From Acetobacteraceae bacterium (GTDB lineage: Bacteria > Pseudomonadota > Alphaproteobacteria > Acetobacterales > Acetobacteraceae): 15,394 bases of DNA. The notes below the pieces were generated by a model that did not search any database, was not told the origin of the DNA, and saw only the letters and a list, made by a program, of their open reading frames with translations. Shown here one piece after another: positions 13,841 through 15,394 of this stretch (positions within the stretch are counted from its first letter, which is position 1; every line of letters starts with the position of its first letter). The stretch is from positions 1 to 15,394 of the forward strand of contig JADGHI010000033.1 in assembly GCA_019689515.1 (NCBI GenBank), given 5' to 3'. A program made the translations under genes and the position numbers.

Positions 13841-14721
13841 CGGCTGAGATCCGTGCCCAGCATGTCGCGCAGCCCGTCGCCGAGCAGGTTGATGCCCAGC
13901 ACCAGCACGAACAGCGCGATGCCCGGGACCATGATGACCCAGGGCGAGAAGAACATGTACTCCTTCGCCTCGGCGATCATCAGGCCCCAGGAGGGGAGCG
14001 GCGCCGGCACCCCGAGGCCGAGGAAGGAGAGCGCGGCCTCCAGCAGGATCGCCAGCGCCATCTCCAGGGTCGCGACCACGGCGAGGTGCGAGGCGATGTT
14101 GGGCAGGATCTCGCGCAGCAGGATGGCGGTGCGGGAGCAGCCGGCGCACCAGGCGGCGGCGACGTAGTCGAGGTTGCGGAGCTGCATCGTGGTCGAGCGC
14201 GCCACCACGGCGAAGCGGTCCCAGAGCAGCAGGCCGAGGACGAGGATGACGAGGGTGAAGCTCGACCCCATCAGGCCGACCACGGTGAGGGCGACAAGGA
14301 CCACCGGGATGGAAAGCCGCGCGGTGGTGGCGAAGACCACCGCGTCGTCCACACGCCCGCCGAAATAGCCGCCGAGCACGCCGAGCGTGGTGCCGATCAG
14401 GCCGGAGGTGATCACGGTGAGGACGCCGATCACCATCGAGATCCGCGCGCCGTAGATCAGCCGCGAGAGGTAGTCGCGCCCGAGCTGGTCGGCGCCGAGC
14501 GGGTTGCCGGGGTCCCCACCCTCCATCCAGGCGGGCGGGACCAGGCGGCGCGAGAGGTCGATCGCGAAGGGATCGTGCGGCGCGAGCCAGGGCCCGAAGA
14601 TCGCCACCAGCGTCACGAGGCCGACGATTAGCCCGCCGAGCACCAGGCCGGAGTTGCGCAGCAGCCGCCCCCGCCGTCGTGCCACCACTGTGCTGACACC
14701 GGGGAGGGCCGCCTCGCTCAT
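13837..14721 (-). CDS. Peptide-type ABC transporter permease (DppC/OppC family)
   Basis: 294 residues, typical of DppC. A cytoplasmic Arg-rich start (VARRRGRLLRNSG) precedes the first helix (about 26-47). The characteristic periplasmic segment follows, with LAPHDPFAIDLSRRLVPP and NPLGADQLGRDYLSRLIYGAR. Five further hydrophobic helices follow. The EAA-type coupling region is around residues 200-225, and the FLGLGVPAPLPSWGLMI segment and C-terminal NLLGDGLRDMLGT are family hallmarks. It forms the translocation pore with the DppB-type protein. ATG 14721 overlaps the dppB-type stop by 4 bases, and its own stop overlaps the dppD-type start, which indicates coupled translation. Confidence 0.93.
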   Translation of the reverse strand: MSEAALPGVSTVVARRRGRLLRNSGLVLGGLIVGLVTLVAIFGPWLAPHDPFAIDLSRRLVPPAWMEGGDPGNPLGADQLGRDYLSRLIYGARISMVIGVLTVITSGLIGTTLGVLGGYFGGRVDDAVVFATTARLSIPVVLVALTVVGLMGSSFTLVILVLGLLLWDRFAVVARSTTMQLRNLDYVAAAWCAGCSRTAILLREILPNIASHLAVVATLEMALAILLEAALSFLGLGVPAPLPSWGLMIAEAKEYMFFSPWVIMVPGIALFVLVLGINLLGDGLRDMLGTDLSR

Positions 14722-15394
14722 GCCGTCCGCAGCCTCGGGTCGAGCACGGCGTTCAGCAGGTCGGCCAACAGCGTCAGGCCGACATAGATCAGCGCCAGCA
14801 CGAGGACGACCGCCTGCACCACCGGGAAGTCGTTCTTGCTGATGCTCTCCCAGGCGAGGAAGCCGACGCCGTGCAGGGCGAAGACGGTCTCGATCACGAT
14901 CGAGCCGCCGAGCATGAAGCCGAGCTGCACCGCCGCGATCGAGACCACCGGGATGGCGGCGTTGCGCAGGCCATGCTTGACCAGGATGGAGAGGCGCGAC
15001 AGGCCCTTCGCGCGCGCCGTGCGGATGTAGTCCGAGGCCAGCGCGTCGATCATCCCGCTGCGCGTCAGGCGCATCAGCGACGGGATGGCGGAGAAGGCGA
15101 GAACGATCCCGGGCATAACGTAGTGCTCCCAGGACCCGGTACCCGAGATCGGCAGCCAGCCCAGCTGGAGGCCGAGAACGATCATTAGGATCAGGCCGAG
15201 CCAGAAGCTCGGCATCGCCTGGCCGATCAGCGCGACCATCATGACCGCGCGGTCCACCCAGGTGTTCTCCCGCACCGCGGCGACGATGCCGAGCGGCAGG
15301 GCGACGACGAGGGCGATGCCGAGGCCGACCAGGCCGAGGCTCATGGTGATCGGCAGGCGCTGGGCGATGAGGTTGGAGACGCGGTCCTTGAAGA
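14718..15394 (-). CDS. Peptide-type ABC transporter permease (DppB/OppB family), N-terminus beyond the right edge
   Basis: About 225 residues are visible; the frame stays open to the window edge, so the N-terminal part (roughly 90-110 residues by family length) is missing. The internal Met at 15344 is not the start, because upstream codons read VSNLIAQRLPITMSLGL, a conserved DppB segment. Other features are LPISGTGSWEHYVMPGI, MRLTRSGMIDALASDYIRTARAKGLS with the EAA coupling loop, IETVFALHGVGFLAWESI, and the C-terminal LADLLNAVLDPRLRTA. It forms the membrane channel with the DppC-type permease and is the first gene seen of the leftward dppBCDF-type cluster. Any promoter lies outside the window. 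Confidence 0.93.
   Translation of the reverse strand, partial: FKDRVSNLIAQRLPITMSLGLVGLGIALVVALPLGIVAAVRENTWVDRAVMMVALIGQAMPSFWLGLILMIVLGLQLGWLPISGTGSWEHYVMPGIVLAFSAIPSLMRLTRSGMIDALASDYIRTARAKGLSRLSILVKHGLRNAAIPVVSIAAVQLGFMLGGSIVIETVFALHGVGFLAWESISKNDFPVVQAVVLVLALIYVGLTLLADLLNAVLDPRLRTA

Noticed and set aside
1..15394. Mobile element, phage, CRISPR or defence system
   Set aside because: I found no transposase, integrase, terminal inverted repeats, regularly spaced repeats or nuclease-type genes. All gene-sized frames that stand up are transport or metabolic genes.

Overview
This window is high-GC bacterial DNA, tightly packed with genes. Codon use, Tat-type export signals on the solute receptors and the tripartite-tricarboxylate receptor family suggest an alphaproteobacterium, perhaps a Roseomonas-like member of the Acetobacteraceae. 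That assignment is inference from gene style; there is no rRNA or other marker here. The window looks like a chromosomal nutrient-uptake and catabolism region. I saw no tRNA, rRNA, CRISPR, insertion sequence, integrase or phage gene, and no gene-free stretch longer than about 150 bases.

Left block (147-7394, minus strand): a probable single operon, read from 7394 down to 147. The order is crotonase (enoyl-CoA hydratase family), livF-type ATPase, Tat-exported livK-type receptor, a cytoplasmic polysaccharide-deacetylase-fold (CE4) hydrolase, livH and livM permeases, livG-type ATPase, and a ketopantoate-reductase-fold dehydrogenase. From the deacetylase-fold gene onward most junctions are 4-base overlaps. 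It is a complete branched-chain-amino-acid-type (HAAT) ABC importer interleaved with three metabolic enzymes, which suggests uptake and processing of a specific small molecule rather than general Leu/Ile/Val transport. The end of an MFS transporter on the plus strand (2-193) runs tail-to-tail into the last gene of the operon.

Middle block (7395-10200, plus strand): a 144-base divergent control region with repeated TGACAG boxes and a good leftward promoter. It is followed by an SDR dehydrogenase, a lone TctC/Bug-type periplasmic receptor without its TctA/TctB membrane partners, and an alpha/beta hydrolase resembling the enol-lactonase group.

Right block (10201-15394): a peptide/nickel-type (family 5) receptor on the plus strand, preceded by a hairpin and a perfect 10-bp inverted repeat. 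It converges on a minus-strand dppBCDF-type cluster (two permeases, two ATPases) chained by 4-base overlaps. The first permease gene runs off the right edge. Receptor and membrane complex are therefore on opposite strands.

Taken together, the window carries solute receptors of three unrelated uptake families within about 7.3 kb, all with twin-arginine-like signals, plus five soluble metabolic enzymes. The points most worth following are the CE4 enzyme inside the liv operon, the TGACAG control region, the palindrome upstream of the peptide receptor, and small tandem duplications sitting exactly on two consecutive stop codons.
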